DNA of 64,000 nucleotides from Bradyrhizobium sp. BTAi1 (lineage in GTDB: Bacteria > Pseudomonadota > Alphaproteobacteria > Rhizobiales > Xanthobacteraceae). Where the stretch lies: contig NC_009485.1 in NCBI RefSeq assembly GCF_000015165.1, positions 1,116,001 to 1,180,000 on the forward strand. The letters are read 5' to 3'. Below the pieces are notes generated by a model. It had not been told where the DNA came from. It did not search any database and saw only the letters and a program-made list of their open reading frames with translations. Numbering within the stretch: the first letter of the stretch is position 1; every line of letters begins with the position of its first letter. Positions 30,101-42,700 of this stretch are shown here, piece after piece. A program made the position numbers and the translations under genes.

Positions 30101-30725
30101 CGCCGATCATCAGGTCAAGATCCGCGGCCATCGCATCGAGCTTGGCGAGATCGAGGCGCGGCTACGCGAGCAGGCCGGGGTGCGCGACAGTGTCGTGGTG
30201 GCGCAGGAGCTGGGCGGAAGCCGGCAACTGGTGGGCTATGTCAGCGGCGATGATGGACTCGATGGCGCGGGCTTGCGCGCAGCGCTGGTCCCGGTGCTGC
30301 CGGACTACATGGTGCCGTCGCGTGTGATGGTGCTGCCGCAGCTGCCGCTGACGCCGAACGGCAAGATCGACCGCAAGGCGCTGCCGCAGCCCGATGCACG
30401 GCCGAGTGAGCGAGCGCGCATCGCGCCGCGAAATCCGACCGAGGCGGCGCTCGCCGCGATCTGGGCCGATCTGCTGCATCAGGACGAGGTCGGCGTCACC
30501 GACAATTTCTTCGAGCTCGGCGGCGACTCGCTGGTTGCGGTTCAACTCGTCGGCCGCATCAAGCGCGATCTCGCACGCGATCTGCCGCTGAAGCGGCTGT
30601 TCGAGCTGACGACAATCGAGCGGATGGCGTCAGTGCTGGCCGTGAATCCACCAGAGAACAGACGCGGCGACGAGATCGCCGCCATGTTCGATCTGCTCAA
30701 GGAAGTCGAGCTCGCCGATGAATGA
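24162..30725 (+). CDS. NRPS 2: C-A(Phe)-T / C(dual E/C)-A(Gly)-T
   Basis: 2187 aa. C1 (HHIVSDG at 180) accepts the chain ending in Gly. A1 (Tyr654 in the A3 loop) has pocket D-A-W-T-V-A-A-V-C, close to the GrsA Phe code. Carrier Ser1049. The second condensation domain carries HHLLATEGD at 1149, the HH(I/L)xxxxGD signature of dual epimerisation/condensation domains, and has HHMIGDH at 1268 in place of HHxxxDG. It should therefore invert Phe before joining it. A2 (Tyr1733) has D-I-L-Q-L-G-L-V-W, Gly; carrier Ser2123. The A2-T stretch is nearly identical to one in NRPS 3. The start lies 2 bp after NRPS 1 and the end overlaps NRPS 3 by 8 bp. Confidence 0.92.
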   Translation: MKRQSAEPNLTDLDSEALQRLALAARERSRKAGRRHPGAIPIIDRAGKLPLSFAQQQLWLVSQLDGVSTNYHLDVVLRLQGELDLAAWRRSLDRLLGRHEALRTIFIAEHGEPQVQLLPPDTVVPLSWHDLRGRPDREQRFRELLEECRGEPFDLACGPLIRSHLIRLDDDVHAALLSLHHIVSDGWSMGVIVRELSALYTAFAAGEGDPLPPLALQYPDFAAWQRKALTQQKLKRQLDHWTGALAGAPPMLRLPTDRPRTAPRSIAGAAVPVEIGGELSGTIRQLGRMLGATPFVIVLSAWAIVLSRLAGQLDLVIGTPTANRTVAQLEGLVGFFANMLAVRLYLTEAPSVAELVERVKKAVLAAQDHQDLPLEHLVEALQPPRNPDHTPIFQVVFAWQSNDVGELALPGIDVVRLAAEPRQIKFDLELDLSETAGGISGRLNYATALFDEATVLRQRNYLMAALRAMVTDVGQSVQAIELLSGEERSMLLDHWNRTDLFTPPERCIQDLIADQVHRWPAAVALVHDGVRLTYRELDTRANRLAHHLLEHGAAPDRLVAICQQRGIDAIVSLLAVLKAGAAYLPLDPVYPAQRLREILTDAEPVLLLCDNDSAEKLGDVACPVIDVKRHAPKWHDMPDVAPVIAGLTPRHLAYVIYTSGSTGKPKGVMIEHRGLVNLALAQIALFEIKRDSRVVQFASFSFDASVWDIVMALCSGAELHLIGGDAHRDASVLFDYFADHRITHATLPPAMLQGRPDLERLAVLETLVLAGELPKAELIAALPLSVAVFNAYGPTEATVCATAWRRPAGFADGAVPIGRPIANARIYLLDDLGGPVPRGAVGEIWIGGAGVARGYLNRVDLTAERFATDPFASSDGARIYRTGDLGRYRPDGDIEFLGRNDHQVKIRGFRIELGEIEARLAALDGVRDSAVLARRTTHGDTTLTAYVVPAEGVGAVGPWSAQLRAHLQACLPDYMVPSAILCLPALPLTPNGKVDRNALPAPDDGAFSRRAYAAPQGEREFELAAIWSELLGIDRIGRNDHFFELGGQSLLIVRLLDRLQRRGFTTNARTVFVKPVLHELAASLHRLDEVAIPENLITERTTTITPEMLPLIALNQSEIDRVVDQVPGGVANIQDIYALSPLQEGIMFHHLLATEGDPYVLVAQMAFPSRDLLDRYLAAVQRVIDRHDVLRTSVVWDGPSVPVQVVWRRAQIEVTEVALDGHGPAHLELAKRFDPRSSRIDLSKAPLLRFAVARDPAGERMLLLVLLHHMIGDHATLEAIHREVEAMMSGCAHLLPAPTPFRNLVARSRDAARRDAEQRFFRGMLADIDAPTAPFGLLDVRSDGDSVREAKLAIPSALDARARTQARRLGVSLASLCHLAWAQVLARSSGREQIVFGTVLFGRMQTGAGLDRSLGLFINTLPLRLDLDETSVETSVRVAHARLAELTMHEHASLAMAQRCSGVAPPAPLFSAILNYRHSRKREPEAVLDSPLHAVEWLGAEERTNYPLMLAVDDDGDALRLTAQTAAAVTPHRICAMMQRCLDQLVSALETDPHMPVCRVDVIPAGDRAQLLEAWNATAKALDRPCVPRQFEAQAARRGDAIALIHGDETINYGELNARANRLASRLRTHGIGTDVVVGLALERSITTMVALLAVLKAGGAYLPLDPDYPAERLAHMLGDSGAKLLLTQAALLDRFAPALRTSGAEAWLLDTESGDGDDANLDLEIHPESLAYVIYTSGSTGLPKGVMVRHGAVTNFLATMAEQPGIARDDRVLGLTSLSFDIAVLELWLPLTHGAQVVLADRTAAHDPAVLKAMVARHGVTMIQATPSSWRMLLDHDETTDWLPGDGRVLSGGEALAPDLARRLTALSREVWNLYGPTETTVWSARHRLDAAESQPMLGGPIGNTTLYVLDGHLNLAPVGVTGELFIGGAGLARGYWQRASLSAERFVPDPFGADGARLYRTGDLARWRADGVLDHVGRADHQVKIRGHRIELGEIEARLREQAGVRDSVVVAQELGGSRQLVGYVSGDDGLDGAGLRAALVPVLPDYMVPSRVMVLPQLPLTPNGKIDRKALPQPDARPSERARIAPRNPTEAALAAIWADLLHQDEVGVTDNFFELGGDSLVAVQLVGRIKRDLARDLPLKRLFELTTIERMASVLAVNPPENRRGDEIAAMFDLLKEVELADE
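28929..30526 (+). repeat. 1.6-kb direct repeat, copy 1 (Gly A domain in NRPS 2)
   Basis: Matches 41320-42917 with a constant offset of 12,391 bp and no gap that I could see. It covers the whole Gly adenylation domain to the carrier motif FFELGGD. The middle part, roughly 29107-29991, appears identical base for base, while differences cluster toward both ends. That is the pattern of gene conversion or recent duplication. Confidence 0.85.
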
Positions 30726-33700
30726 TCAATCCGGACTTCAGCAGCAGCAGCTCAGCGAAATCGCGCGCCGCCTCGCATCGCTAGACCCAGCGAAGCAGCG
30801 CACCTTTCTGACACAGCTCGCTGCGAAGGGTATCGATCTGTCGATTCTGCCAATCGCGCGGCAGCAATTGCAGCGGGCACCGCTGTCGTTCGTGCAAACT
30901 CGCCTTTGGTTCCTATGGCGGATGGACCCGGGCAGTGCAGCCTATAACATGCCCCTTTCGATCCGTCTTCGCGGTCGACTCGATGGCGATGCGCTGCAAC
31001 GGGCTCTCGATGAATTGGTGATCCGCCACGCCGCGCTCCGCACTGTGTTTCGACAGGACGGCGGCGAACCCGAGCAGATCATCTGCCCGCCGCGGCCGGT
31101 CGAGCTGCGCCGGATCATCTTTGGCGGCGACGACCGCGAGCAGCAGGCCGCACGGGTGCGGCGTGAACAGGCCAATCTGCCGTTCGATCTCGAGGCGGGT
31201 CCGTTGCTGCGTGCGGCCCTGCTGGCGCTCGGTGAACAGGATCACATCCTCACGGTGACGCTGCATCACATTGTGGCTGACGGCTGGTCTCTGCAGGTGC
31301 TGACCGACGAGTTCTGGCAGCTCTATGGCTGCGCGGCGCGAGGCGAGGTTCGCTCGGTCCCCGCGCTCGAGATCGACTACGCCGACTTCGCGGCCTGGCA
31401 GCGGCTGTGGGTCAACGCGGTGGAAGGCGACCGGCAGCTCGGCTATTGGACCGGCCGTCTTCGCGATGCGACGATGCTGCAGCTGCCGTTTGATCGCGCG
31501 AGGGCCGCCGAGGCCGATCAGTCCGGTGACGCCGTGCGTCTTGCGCTCGGCGCCCCCCTGGCGGGCCGCGTGCGGGCGCTCGCGCAGCGCCACCAGACGA
31601 CGATCTTCGTTGTGCTGTTGGCGGCCTTCAAAGTGCTGCTCTATCGGTACAGCGGACAGTCCGATATCTGTGTCGGAGTTCCGATCGCCAATCGCGACCG
31701 ACCGGAGACGCGGCAACTGATCGGCCCGCTCGTCGATACGCAGGTGCTGCGCACGCAGATCGACACGCGATGCACGATCGCGGACTTCGTCATTGCCGTA
31801 CGCAATGCAACGCTCGACGCGCGGGAGAACCAGGACGTTCCATTCGAGCGTGTGCTGGACGTCTTGCAGCCCCAGCGCAGCCTGAGCCAGAGTCCGCTGT
31901 TTCAGGTGATCTACAATCATCAGCGCCGCCGTGACCATTCCGAGGCCTATGCTTCGGCCGAACTGCAAATCGAGACGATCGCGCCCGAGATCGAGACCGT
32001 CAAATTCGATCTCGCTCTCGACACCGAGGAACTGCCATCGGGCGACATTTCGGCGCTGTTTTCCTTTGCGACGGCGCTGTTCGATCGCTCGACGATCGAG
32101 CGGCTTGCGACGCATTGGCGTGCGATCCTGGAGATCATGGCGGATGAGCCCGCGCGCCCGCTCGCGGCCATCGATTTTCGGTCGGCGCTCGAACGCGAGA
32201 CAGTGAGCCGGTGGAACCAGAGCGTTCCTGCCGCGAAGCCGTGCCTCCCGGTGCATCGCCTGTTCGAGAAAAATGCCGAGGACAGACCTGGCGCGCCGGC
32301 GCTGATCTTCGGGGCGGAGACGGTCAGCTATGGAGCTCTGAACAATCACGCCAACGCGATTGCCCGGCACCTGATCGCGCAAGGCGTTCGGGCTGGCGAC
32401 GTCGTCGGGCTCTCGATGCGGCGCTCACCCGAACTGGTCGCGGCGTTCATTGCCGTGTTGAAGGCCGGCGCGGCCTATCTGCCGCTCGACCCGGATCATC
32501 CGCTGGCAAGGCAATCCGCAGCGATTCGCGATATCGGAACGACCGTCGTGCTGGTCGCGGCGGCTGGTCTGCGCGAATGGTCGCGGATGGAAGGGGTCAG
32601 CGTCGTCGATGTCGGTGCAATTCGGTGCGAGGGCCGCGAGACCGATCCGGCGATCGGTGTCCATCCGCAGAGTTTGGCCTACGTGATCTACACGTCGGGT
32701 TCGACCGGCGTGCCGAAGGGCGTCGCGGTCGCGCACGGGCCGTTTGCCGTCCATTGCGAGGTCACGGCCGAACTCTATGAGATGGATCGGCAGTCGCGCG
32801 AGTTGCACTTCCTCTCCTTCACCTTCGATGGCGCCCATGAGCGGCTTTGGACTGCGCTGAGCTGTGGTGCAGCGCTGGTGATGCGCGACGCCGATCTCTG
32901 GTCGGCCGAGCAGACCCTGGAGGTCATGCGCGCGCAGAACGTCACCAATGCGGGCTTCCCGCCAGCCTATTTGCAGCAGCTCGCCGACTTCGCAGCGTGG
33001 CGCGGCAATCCGCCGCCGGTGTCGCTCTATTCGTTCGGCGGAGAGGCGATGCCGAAGTCGGGATTCGACAAGATCCGGCGCGCGCTGCAACCGCGCAAGC
33101 TGATCAATGGCTACGGCCCGACGGAAACGGTGGTGACGCCGCTTGTCTGGAAGACGGACGCTGCGGCCGAGATCGACTGCGCCTATGCTCCGATCGGTCG
33201 CCCGGTCGGACGGCGCTCGGCCTATGTGCTCGATGGCGATCTCAACATCGTGCCGGTCGGGGTTACCGCCGAGTTGCACATCGGCGGCGAAGGGTTGGCG
33301 ACCGGCTATTGGAACCGTCCGGGACTCACGGCAGAACGCTTCATCCCCGATCCCTATGGCGAACCCGGCGCGAGGCTGTATCGCACCGGTGATCTGGCCC
33401 GCTGGCGTGCCGATGGCGTGATCGATTATCTCGGGCGCTCCGACCATCAGCTCAAAATCCGTGGCTTTCGCATCGAGCCCGGCGAGATCGAAGCGCGGCT
33501 GGCGCAGCAGAGCGGCGTCCAAGCGGCCGTGGTGGTCGCGCGCGAGGTCGCCGGACGCCAGCAACTCGTCGGCTACGTCTTTGGCGAGGCTCTTGATGAA
33601 AGGACATTGCGGGCGGCCCTGCTGGAGGAACTGCCCGACTATATGGTCCCGGCGCGCATCATCTGCGTGGCGCAGATGCCGCTCACGGCCCACGGCAAGA

Positions 33701-36700
33701 TCGACCGGGACGCCTTGCCGCTTCCCGCACATCCCGCGGCCGCGACAGACTACGTCGCTCCGCAGACCGAGGCGGAGCTGACCTTGGCGGCGATCTGGTC
33801 CGAGCTGCTCGGGCAGGCGCGCGTCGGATTGACCGACAATTATTTCGAGCTTGGCGGCGACTCCATCGTTTCGCTTCAGGTGGTCGGACGTGCACGCCAA
33901 CGTGGTCTGTTGATCGAGCCGCGCGACCTGTTCCGGCATCAGACGCTTCAGGAGCTGGCGCGTGCCGCACGGAGCGACCGCGCGGCTGATGTTGGAGTGC
34001 ACCCGGCGGAGCGCGACCACGAGCCGGTGCCAATATTGCCAATTCAGCGCCGCTTCTTTGCTGAGGACGCCGGCGAGCGGCATCATTGGAACCAAGCCGT
34101 GCTGCTCATGCCAGCATCGCGATTGGACTGGCGGGCGATCGCCCGGGCCGTGGCAGCCGTGCTGGCACAGCATGATGCCTTGCGGATGCAGTTCGCCGAA
34201 GTCGATGGCGCGTGGCAGGCCACCTATGGCGAGGCGCCGTCCGCCGCCGACTTGCTCTGGATACGTCACGTTGCGGACGCGGCAGAGATCGCGGCGGTCG
34301 CCGCAACCGCGCAGGCGAGCCTGTCCTTGCAGGGGCCGCTGCTCCGCGTGGTCGGAATGGATGTGAGTGACGGGAGCCAGCGGCTGCTGATCGTCGTGCA
34401 TCATCTCGTCGTCGACGGCGTGTCCTGGCGCATTCTGCTGGAGGATCTCGCATCGGCCTATGAACAGGCTACGCGGGGCGCCACGACGATGGTGTTGCCG
34501 CCAAAAAGCCAATCGGTCGCATCCTGGGGCAGGAGGCTCGAAGACTATGCCTCGTCCGTCGAGCTTGCCGGGCAGCTCGCCTACTGGCGGACGCGGGGTC
34601 TTGCGTCCGATCTCCTCTGCGACCAGGATCATGACGATATCGATCGGGTCGCCGATGGCGAGGAGGTCGTTGTCGCCTTCGACGCGGACCTCACTGCCAA
34701 GCTGTTGAAGGACGCTCCGGCGGCCTACCGCACGCAGGTGAATGATCTCCTGCTTGCCGCGTTGGCCAGGTCGGTCGGACGCTGGAGCGGGCTCGATGAC
34801 GTGCTCGTCGAGTTGGAGGGGCACGGTCGCGAGGACATCTTCGACGGCGTCGAGCTGTCGCGGACGGTCGGCTGGTTCACGACCGCATTTCCCGTCCGGC
34901 TGTCGGGTTGCGCGAGCGATGATGCGACGCTCATCAAGTCGATCAAGGAGGAGCTGCGCGCCATTCCGTCGCGTGGGCTTGGCTACGGCGTTCTGCGCTA
35001 TTGCGGCACCCGTGCACAAAGCGCAGCCTTGGCGGAGAGCGCGGAGCCGCGCATCGTCTTCAACTATCTCGGCCAGTTCGGCGCGAGTCTCGGTCCCGAC
35101 AGTGCCTTCAGCATTGCGCCGGAAAGTGCCGGACCATCGCGCAGTGCCAGCGCGCCGCTCGGCCGCTGGATCAGCATCAACGGCCAGGTACTGGACCGCG
35201 AGCTGCAGCTCACATTCAGCTTCGGGCGCAGGCGCTATCGCCGCGCCACGATCGAACGGCTTGCCAATCATTATGCTGACGCGTTGCGAGAAGTCGTCGC
35301 GCATTGCACCAGCGGCGTACATGGCATCACGCCATCGGACGTTCCCTTGTCGCGTCTCAGTCAGCCGGAGCTCGACCTGCTCGGAGGCGCGCACGACCGG
35401 CGCGAGATCGAGGACATCTATCCACTGTCGCCGATGCAGCAGGGCATGCTGTTCCACGCGCTGCGTGACGCCGACAGCGGCAGCTATGTCAGCCAGATCG
35501 CGGTCGACATCAGCGGTGTCGATGCCTCAAGGCTGCAGGCCGCCTGGCAGGCCGTGACCGCCCGCCACGCGGTGCTGCGGACCGCGTTCGCCTGGCGCGA
35601 ACTGTCCGGCCCTCCGCAGCAGATCGTCTATCGACAGGGGACGGTGCCGTTTGTCGTTGAGGATTGGCGCGACCGTATCGCGGCGATGGATAGGGCCGCG
35701 CGCGACAGCGCACTGGCGGCCGTCGCGCAAGCGGAACGGCAGGCCGGTTTCGACCTGTCGCGGCCGCCGCTGCAGCGGGTCCGTCTCATTGCGCTCGGCG
35801 ACGGGGCACATCGGCTGATCTGGACGCATCACCACATCCTGCTCGATGGCTGGAGCGCGGCACGGCTGATCGCCGAGATCATGCAGCATGTCCGTGGAGG
35901 AACGCTTTCTGCCGTCGCGGGCCGATACCGCGACTACATCGCGTGGCTGACGCGACAGGACCGGGACGCGTCAGGTGCATTCTGGTCGCGATGGCTCGCA
36001 CCGCTGGAAGAGCCGAGCCTGCTGGCCGATGCGCTGGGCGGACCCGCAGATCTCGCTGGCGGTCATGCCTCCATCGATCTCGTCATCGACGCGACGCAGA
36101 CCGAACGGCTGCACGCTGTGGCGCGTCGCGAACGGGTGACCTTGAACACCGTCCTGCAAGGCGCGTGGGCCCAGCTCTTGCGGCGGATGACGGGCCGAAG
36201 CGCCATCAGCTTCGGTGCGACGATCTCGGGACGGCCGCCCGAGATCGCCGGCGTGGAGGAGATCGTCGGCTTGTTCATCAACACAGTGCCGGTGCTCGAC
36301 AGCCCGAGCCCCCAGACGCTGGTTGGCGATTGGCTGCGTGGCCTGCAGGCCGCGAACGTGGATTTGCGCGAGCACGGCTGGATGCCGCTCTACGAGATTC
36401 AGCGGCTCGCAGGCCGTGCCGGCCGTCCGCTGTTCGATACCATCTTCGTGGTTGAGAACTATCCGGTCGACGATGTCCTGCGCGACCAGCCAGGAGACGG
36501 TCCGCGCGCCAGCGGCGCCGAGCAGATCTCGATCACGAACTATCCGCTGACGATTGCGGTGTTTGTTGCGCCGTCCGGCATCAAGCTGGGGTTTCGCTAT
36601 GATCGCAGCCGGTTCGATCGCGCGCAGATCGAACGGATGCAAGCTGCATTTTCCCATCTGCTGGCGCGCATGGCTGACGCCCGCGACCGTCCGCTGGCCG

Positions 36701-39700
36701 AATTGCATGGCGTGGATGACACCGCCGTGCGGCGCATCCTCGGTTGGAGCACCGGGTCTGTCGTGCAGACGGCCGGCGACGAGCCTCTGGACGTCGTGGC
36801 GCAATTCGAGCGACGCGTCGCAGCGCATCCGGCTGCCATCGCGTTGGTCACCGACGACGCACGGATGAGTTATGCCGAGCTGAACGCCCGCGCAAATCGC
36901 CTGGCGCGGCAGCTTCGGGCACGCGGTGTCGCTCAGGATGCGGCGGTCGGGCTCGCATTCGAGCGCAGCATCGACATGATTGTCGCCGTGCTCGCGGTGC
37001 TGAAGGCCGGCGCAGGCTATCTGCCGCTCGAGCCCGACTATCCCGATCAGCGCCTCGCAGCCATGCTGCGCGACAGCGGCGCGAAGATTGTCCTGACCAT
37101 GTCCGGTCTGCAAGACCGCCTCAGCGCGACGGGTGTTGCGGGGAACGTCGAGGTGGTCGTGATCGGCGCTGCGGACCGCAATCCACCGGCCGACATCGAC
37201 AGCTCGAATCTCTCGCTCCCCACGCATGTCGAAGGTCTTGCCTATGTGATCTATACGTCGGGCTCGACCGGCATCCCCAAGGGCGTCGCCTGTACGCGTG
37301 GGGCACTGGCCGCAAGGTTGGCCTGGATGCAGGCCGAATATGCGCTCGCGCCCGGCGAAACGCTGCTGCAGAAGACGCCGTTCAGCTTCGACGTTTCGGT
37401 CTGGGAGATAATGTGGCCGCTGACGATCGGCGCGCGATTGGCGATCGCCCCTCCGGGCGCACACCGTGAGCCGAAGAGATTGATCGACGCGATCACGACC
37501 CACGGCGTGACCACGCTGCACTTCGTCCCACAGATGTTGGCCCAATTCATCGCCGATCCTGGAGCGGTGCGGTGCACGAGCCTGAAGCGGCTGTTCTCCG
37601 GCGGCGAGGCGTTGCCGGTCCAGCTCATCGATCAGGTTCATGCTGTGTATCCGTCAGTCCGTTTCGACAATCGCTATGGACCGACCGAGACTCTCATCAA
37701 TGCCTCGTTCTGGAATTGCGGGAGGCAAAGCGGACGCAGCGTGCCGATCGGGCATCCCATTCCGGGAACCGTGTTGCGCATCCTTGATGCCGACCTCAAC
37801 CTGGTCGATGAGGGAACGACCGGCGAACTCCATATTGGCGGCACAGGGCTCGCGCGCGGCTATCTCGGTCGTCCGGCGCTGACCGCGGAGCGTTTCATCG
37901 CTGATCCGTTCGGACCGCCCGGCGCACGGCTGTACCGCAGCGGCGACCTGGCACGCTGGCGCGACGATGGCACCGTCGACTATGTCGGCCGGGCCGACCA
38001 TCAGGTGAAGGTCCGCGGCTTCCGGATCGAGCTCGGCGAAATCGAGGCCCGCTTGCTGCAGCAGCCCGAGGTCAGCGCCGCCGCCGTGATCGCGCGCGAA
38101 TTCGGTGCAGGACGCCAACTCGTCGGCTATGTGAGCGGTGGCGGCACGTTGAATGGCGCGGCGCTCTGCGAGGCGCTGGCAGCGGAGCTGCCGGACTACA
38201 TGGTGCCGTCGCGCATCATCGTTCTCGATCGTCTGCCGCTGATGGTGAGTGGCAAGGTCGATCGTCTTGCGCTGCCGGCGCCGGAGGTGGGGGATGCGGC
38301 GGGGCGAATCCCGCCCCGTACGCCAAACGAAGTCGCGCTCGCCGCGATTTGGGCGGAGCTCTTGCGCCAGCCGAATGTCGGGATCACTGACAATTTCTTC
38401 GAGCTCGGCGGCGACTCCATCATCTCGCTGCAGATGGTCAGCCGCGCGCGCCGCGCCGGCCTTGCGATCGAGCCGCGCGATGTGTTCAAGCATCAGACTC
38501 TCGAGGCTCTTGCGCGCGAAGCCCGTATCGAGCTGCAACCCGCGACACATGCCGAGCAGGGCCTGATTGCCGGTCCGCATCCGCTGCTGCCGATTCAGCT
38601 CAGGTTCTTCGAGCAGAAGCTGGAAGCTCCGGACCACTGGAATCAGGCGGTGCTGTTGCGGCCGCGCCAGCGGCTGGAGTGGGATACGCTGCGCCGCGCC
38701 GTCGCTTCCGTCGTCGCCCACCATGACGCGCTGAGGCTGCGCTTCGAATGTGTCGCCGGCATCTGGCGCGCGGAGCATGATGCATCGCCTGCGCGTGCCG
38801 AACTGTTTCGGACATGCGAGGTCGCCGATGCCGACGCGGTGACCGCGCTCGCCGCCCAGGTGCAGGCGAGCCTCTCGCTCACAAGTGGTCCTCTCATCCG
38901 CGTCGTCGGGATGGATCTGCCGGGGGACGAGCAGCGGCTGCTGATCGCGATCCATCACCTCGTCATCGATGGCGTGTCGTGGCGCGTGCTGCTGGAGGAT
39001 CTGGCGGCGGCCTATGAGCAGCTTGCCCGCGGAGAGCAGGGCGTGGTGTTGCCGCCGAAGACTCATGCCTATGCGCAATGGGGGGCAGCGCTGCACGCGC
39101 ACGCCGCCTCGGACGAGCTCGCGGCAGAGCTCGAATATTGGACGCGAGCAAGGTCGACGGACGACGTTCCGTGTGACAGCTCGCCGGACGATCGCGATAC
39201 GGTCGCCGATGCACACGAAGTCAACTTGGCCCTTGAGGCCGATCTGACCACGCGTCTGCTCGGGCCGGCCCATGCGGCCTACCGCACCCAAGTCAACGAC
39301 CTCCTGCTGGCGGCGCTGGCGGGCGCGGTCTGGCAGTGGTCCCGCCGTGATCACGTCCTGATCGAACTCGAAGGTCATGGCCGGGAGGACATCGGCGCTG
39401 GCCTCGACCTTTCGCGCACGATCGGCTGGTTCACAACTGTCTTTCCCGTGCAGTTGGCAGGAGGACACGAGGAGCCGGCGTCGCTGATCAAGACGACGAA
39501 GGAGATGCTGCGCGCGGTGCCGCATCGGGGTCTCGGCTACGGCCTTCTACGCTATTTCGGTTCTGATGCGCAGCGCCGTGCGTTGGCCGGCGGTCCCCAG
39601 CCGCAGATCGCATTCAATTATCTGGGCCAGGTGGACGGTGCTGGCGATGACGCGTTGTTCACTATTGCGCCGGAGAGCGCCGGCCCCTCCCGCGCCGCGT

Positions 39701-42700
39701 CGAGCCCATTGCGCCACCTCCTCGCCGTCAATGCCCGTGTCCAGGGCGGCGTCCTGCAAGTGTCGTTCGGCTTCAGCCGGAAGCGCTATCGTACCGCAAC
39801 GGTCCAACGTCTGGCGGATTGCTTCAAGGCAGCGCTGAAGGAGTTGCTCGACCACTGCGCGACCGATGTCCATGGCCTGACGCCCTCCGATGTGCCGCTC
39901 TCGAAGCTGAGCCAGGCCGAGCTCGATGCGCTCGCCTTGGATTGGCGCAAGGTCGAGGATATCTATCCGTTGTCACCGATGCAGCAGGGCATGCTGTTCC
40001 ATGCGCTGCATGACGATGGCACGGGACTCTACGTCAACCAGCTGACGGCCGAAATCCACGGCCTGGATCCAGAGAGGCTGCGTGCCGCCTGGCAGGCGGT
40101 CACCGATCGTCATGATGTGCTGCGTACCGGATTTCTATGGCGAGAGCTGTCGGGATCGCCGCAGCAGGTCGTCTATCGCCACGCCGAGATGCGATTCGTC
40201 GAGGAGGACTGGCATGCGCGCGCAGCCGGAGCTGCTCCAGCTGCATTGGACGATGCGCTGAGTGCGCTCGCGCGGCGCGAGCGTGCCGAGGGGTTCGATC
40301 TGTCGCGCCCGCCGTTGCAGCGTCTCAGACTCATCAAGCTCGACCACAACCGTCATTGGCTGATCTGGACCCACCATCACATCCTGATGGACGGCTGGAG
40401 TTCGGCCCGCTTCATGGCCGAGGTGATGCTGCTGCTGGAGCAGGGGGCTCTTCCAGCCCAGAGGCTGCATTATCGCGACTACATCGCCTGGCTCCAACAG
40501 AGGGATCATGATGCGGCGTCCGCCTTCTGGCGAAACGCCCTGGCTGAGCTCGACGAGCCTGGTCTCATGACCTCAGGCGGAACGGGCGATGTCGCTGGCC
40601 ACGGCTCGCTCACGATGGCGGTGGACCCGGATCTCAGCGCGAGCCTGCAACAGTTTGCGACCCGCGAGCGGGTAACCCTCAACACGGTCGTTCAGGCCGC
40701 GTGGGCGCAGTTGCTGCGACGGCATACTGGCCAGGACACGGTGTGCTTCGGCGTCACTGTGTCCGACCGGCCTGCCGGCCTCGCCGGGGCCGAGGAGATG
40801 ATCGGCCTTTTCATCAACACTCTGCCGGTCGTCGATCACGCCCATCCGCAGCAGAAAATCGGTGCCTGGCTGCGGGAGCTGCAAGAGCGCAATCTCGCCT
40901 TGCGCGAGCATGGCTGGATGCCGCTCGCCGATATCCAGCGGCTGGCCGGCCGGGCCGGACGGCCGCTGTTCGACAATATCTTGGTGTTTGAGAACTATCC
41001 GGTCGATCAGGTCCTGCGGACGAAGCACGGCCAACTCAGTGCGAGCCGGACGCAGATCCTGGAGACCAGCAACTATCCCTTGTTCATCAGCGTGGGTCTC
41101 GACGGTCAGCTGCGGCTCGTATTCAATTTTCAGCGGCAGCATTTCGACGAAAACCAGATCCGGCGCCTTCAGGCGGCATTCGTCCAGTTGCTCGCTGCGA
41201 TCAGTCGCGATGCTGGGCAGACCGTCGCTGGCCTCGTCGCGGATGACGCTGGCGATCTCGCCATGCTCGCGCGGGCCAATGATACAGCGCGTGCAATCGC
41301 GTTCGCCAGTCTCGTTGCTCAATTCGAGGCGCAGGCGGCCCGCAGGGGCGATGCAATCGCGCTGATCCATGGCGACGAGACGATCAACTATGGCGAACTG
41401 AACGCGCGGGCAAACCGGCTGGCATCCCGCCTCCGGGCGCACGGGATCGGGACGGATGTCGTGGTCGGCCTGGGGCTGGAGCGCAGCATCACGATGATGG
41501 TGGCGCTGCTCGCGGTGCTCAAGGCCGGCGGAGCCTATCTGCCGCTCGATCCGGACTACCCGGCCGAGCGGCTGGCCCACATGCTCGGCGACAGCGGAGC
41601 CAAGCTGCTGCTGACGCAGGCGGCGCTGCTGGATCGGTTCGCGCCGGCGCTGAGGACGAGCGGAGCCGAGGCCTGGCTGCTCGATACGGAGTCGGGCGAC
41701 GGCGACGATGCCAATCTTGATCTCGAGATCCATCCAGAAAGCCTGGCCTACGTCATCTATACGTCGGGCTCGACCGGGCTGCCGAAGGGCGTGATGGTGC
41801 GTCATGGCGCGGTGACGAACTTCCTGGCGACCATGGCCGAGCAGCCCGGCATTGCGCGTGACGATCGCGTGCTCGGATTGACCTCGCTGTCGTTCGACAT
41901 CGCGGTGCTGGAACTGTGGCTGCCGCTGACGCATGGCGCACAGGTGGTGCTGGCCGATCGCACTGCCGCGCATGATCCCGCGGTGCTGAAGGCGATGGTG
42001 GCGCGGCATGGCGTGACCATGATCCAGGCGACGCCATCGAGCTGGCGCATGCTGCTCGATCATGATGAGACAACGGACTGGCTGCCCGGAGATGGCCGTG
42101 TGCTGAGCGGCGGCGAGGCGCTGGCGCCGGACCTGGCGCGGCGGCTGACGGCGCTGAGCCGCGAGGTCTGGAACCTGTATGGGCCGACCGAGACCACGGT
42201 GTGGTCGGCGCGCCACCGGCTCGATGCGGCCGAATCCCAGCCGATGCTCGGTGGTCCGATCGGCAATACGACGTTGTATGTGCTGGACGGCCATCTCAAT
42301 CTCGCGCCGGTCGGCGTGACCGGCGAACTGTTCATCGGCGGCGCGGGCCTCGCCCGCGGCTATTGGCAGCGTGCGTCGCTGAGCGCGGAGCGCTTTATCC
42401 CCGATCCGTTCGGCGCAGATGGTGCACGGCTGTACCGGACCGGGGACCTGGCGCGCTGGCGCGCCGATGGCGTGCTCGATCATGTCGGCCGCGCCGATCA
42501 TCAGGTCAAGATCCGCGGCCATCGCATCGAGCTTGGCGAGATCGAGGCGCGGCTGCGCGAGCAGCCCGGGGTGCGCGACAGTGTCGTGGTGGCGCGGGAG
42601 CTGGGCGGAAGCCGGCAGTTGGTCGGCTATGTCAGCGGCGAGGATGCACTCGATGGCGCGAGCTTGCGCGCAGCGCTGGTCCCGGTGCTGCCGGACTACA

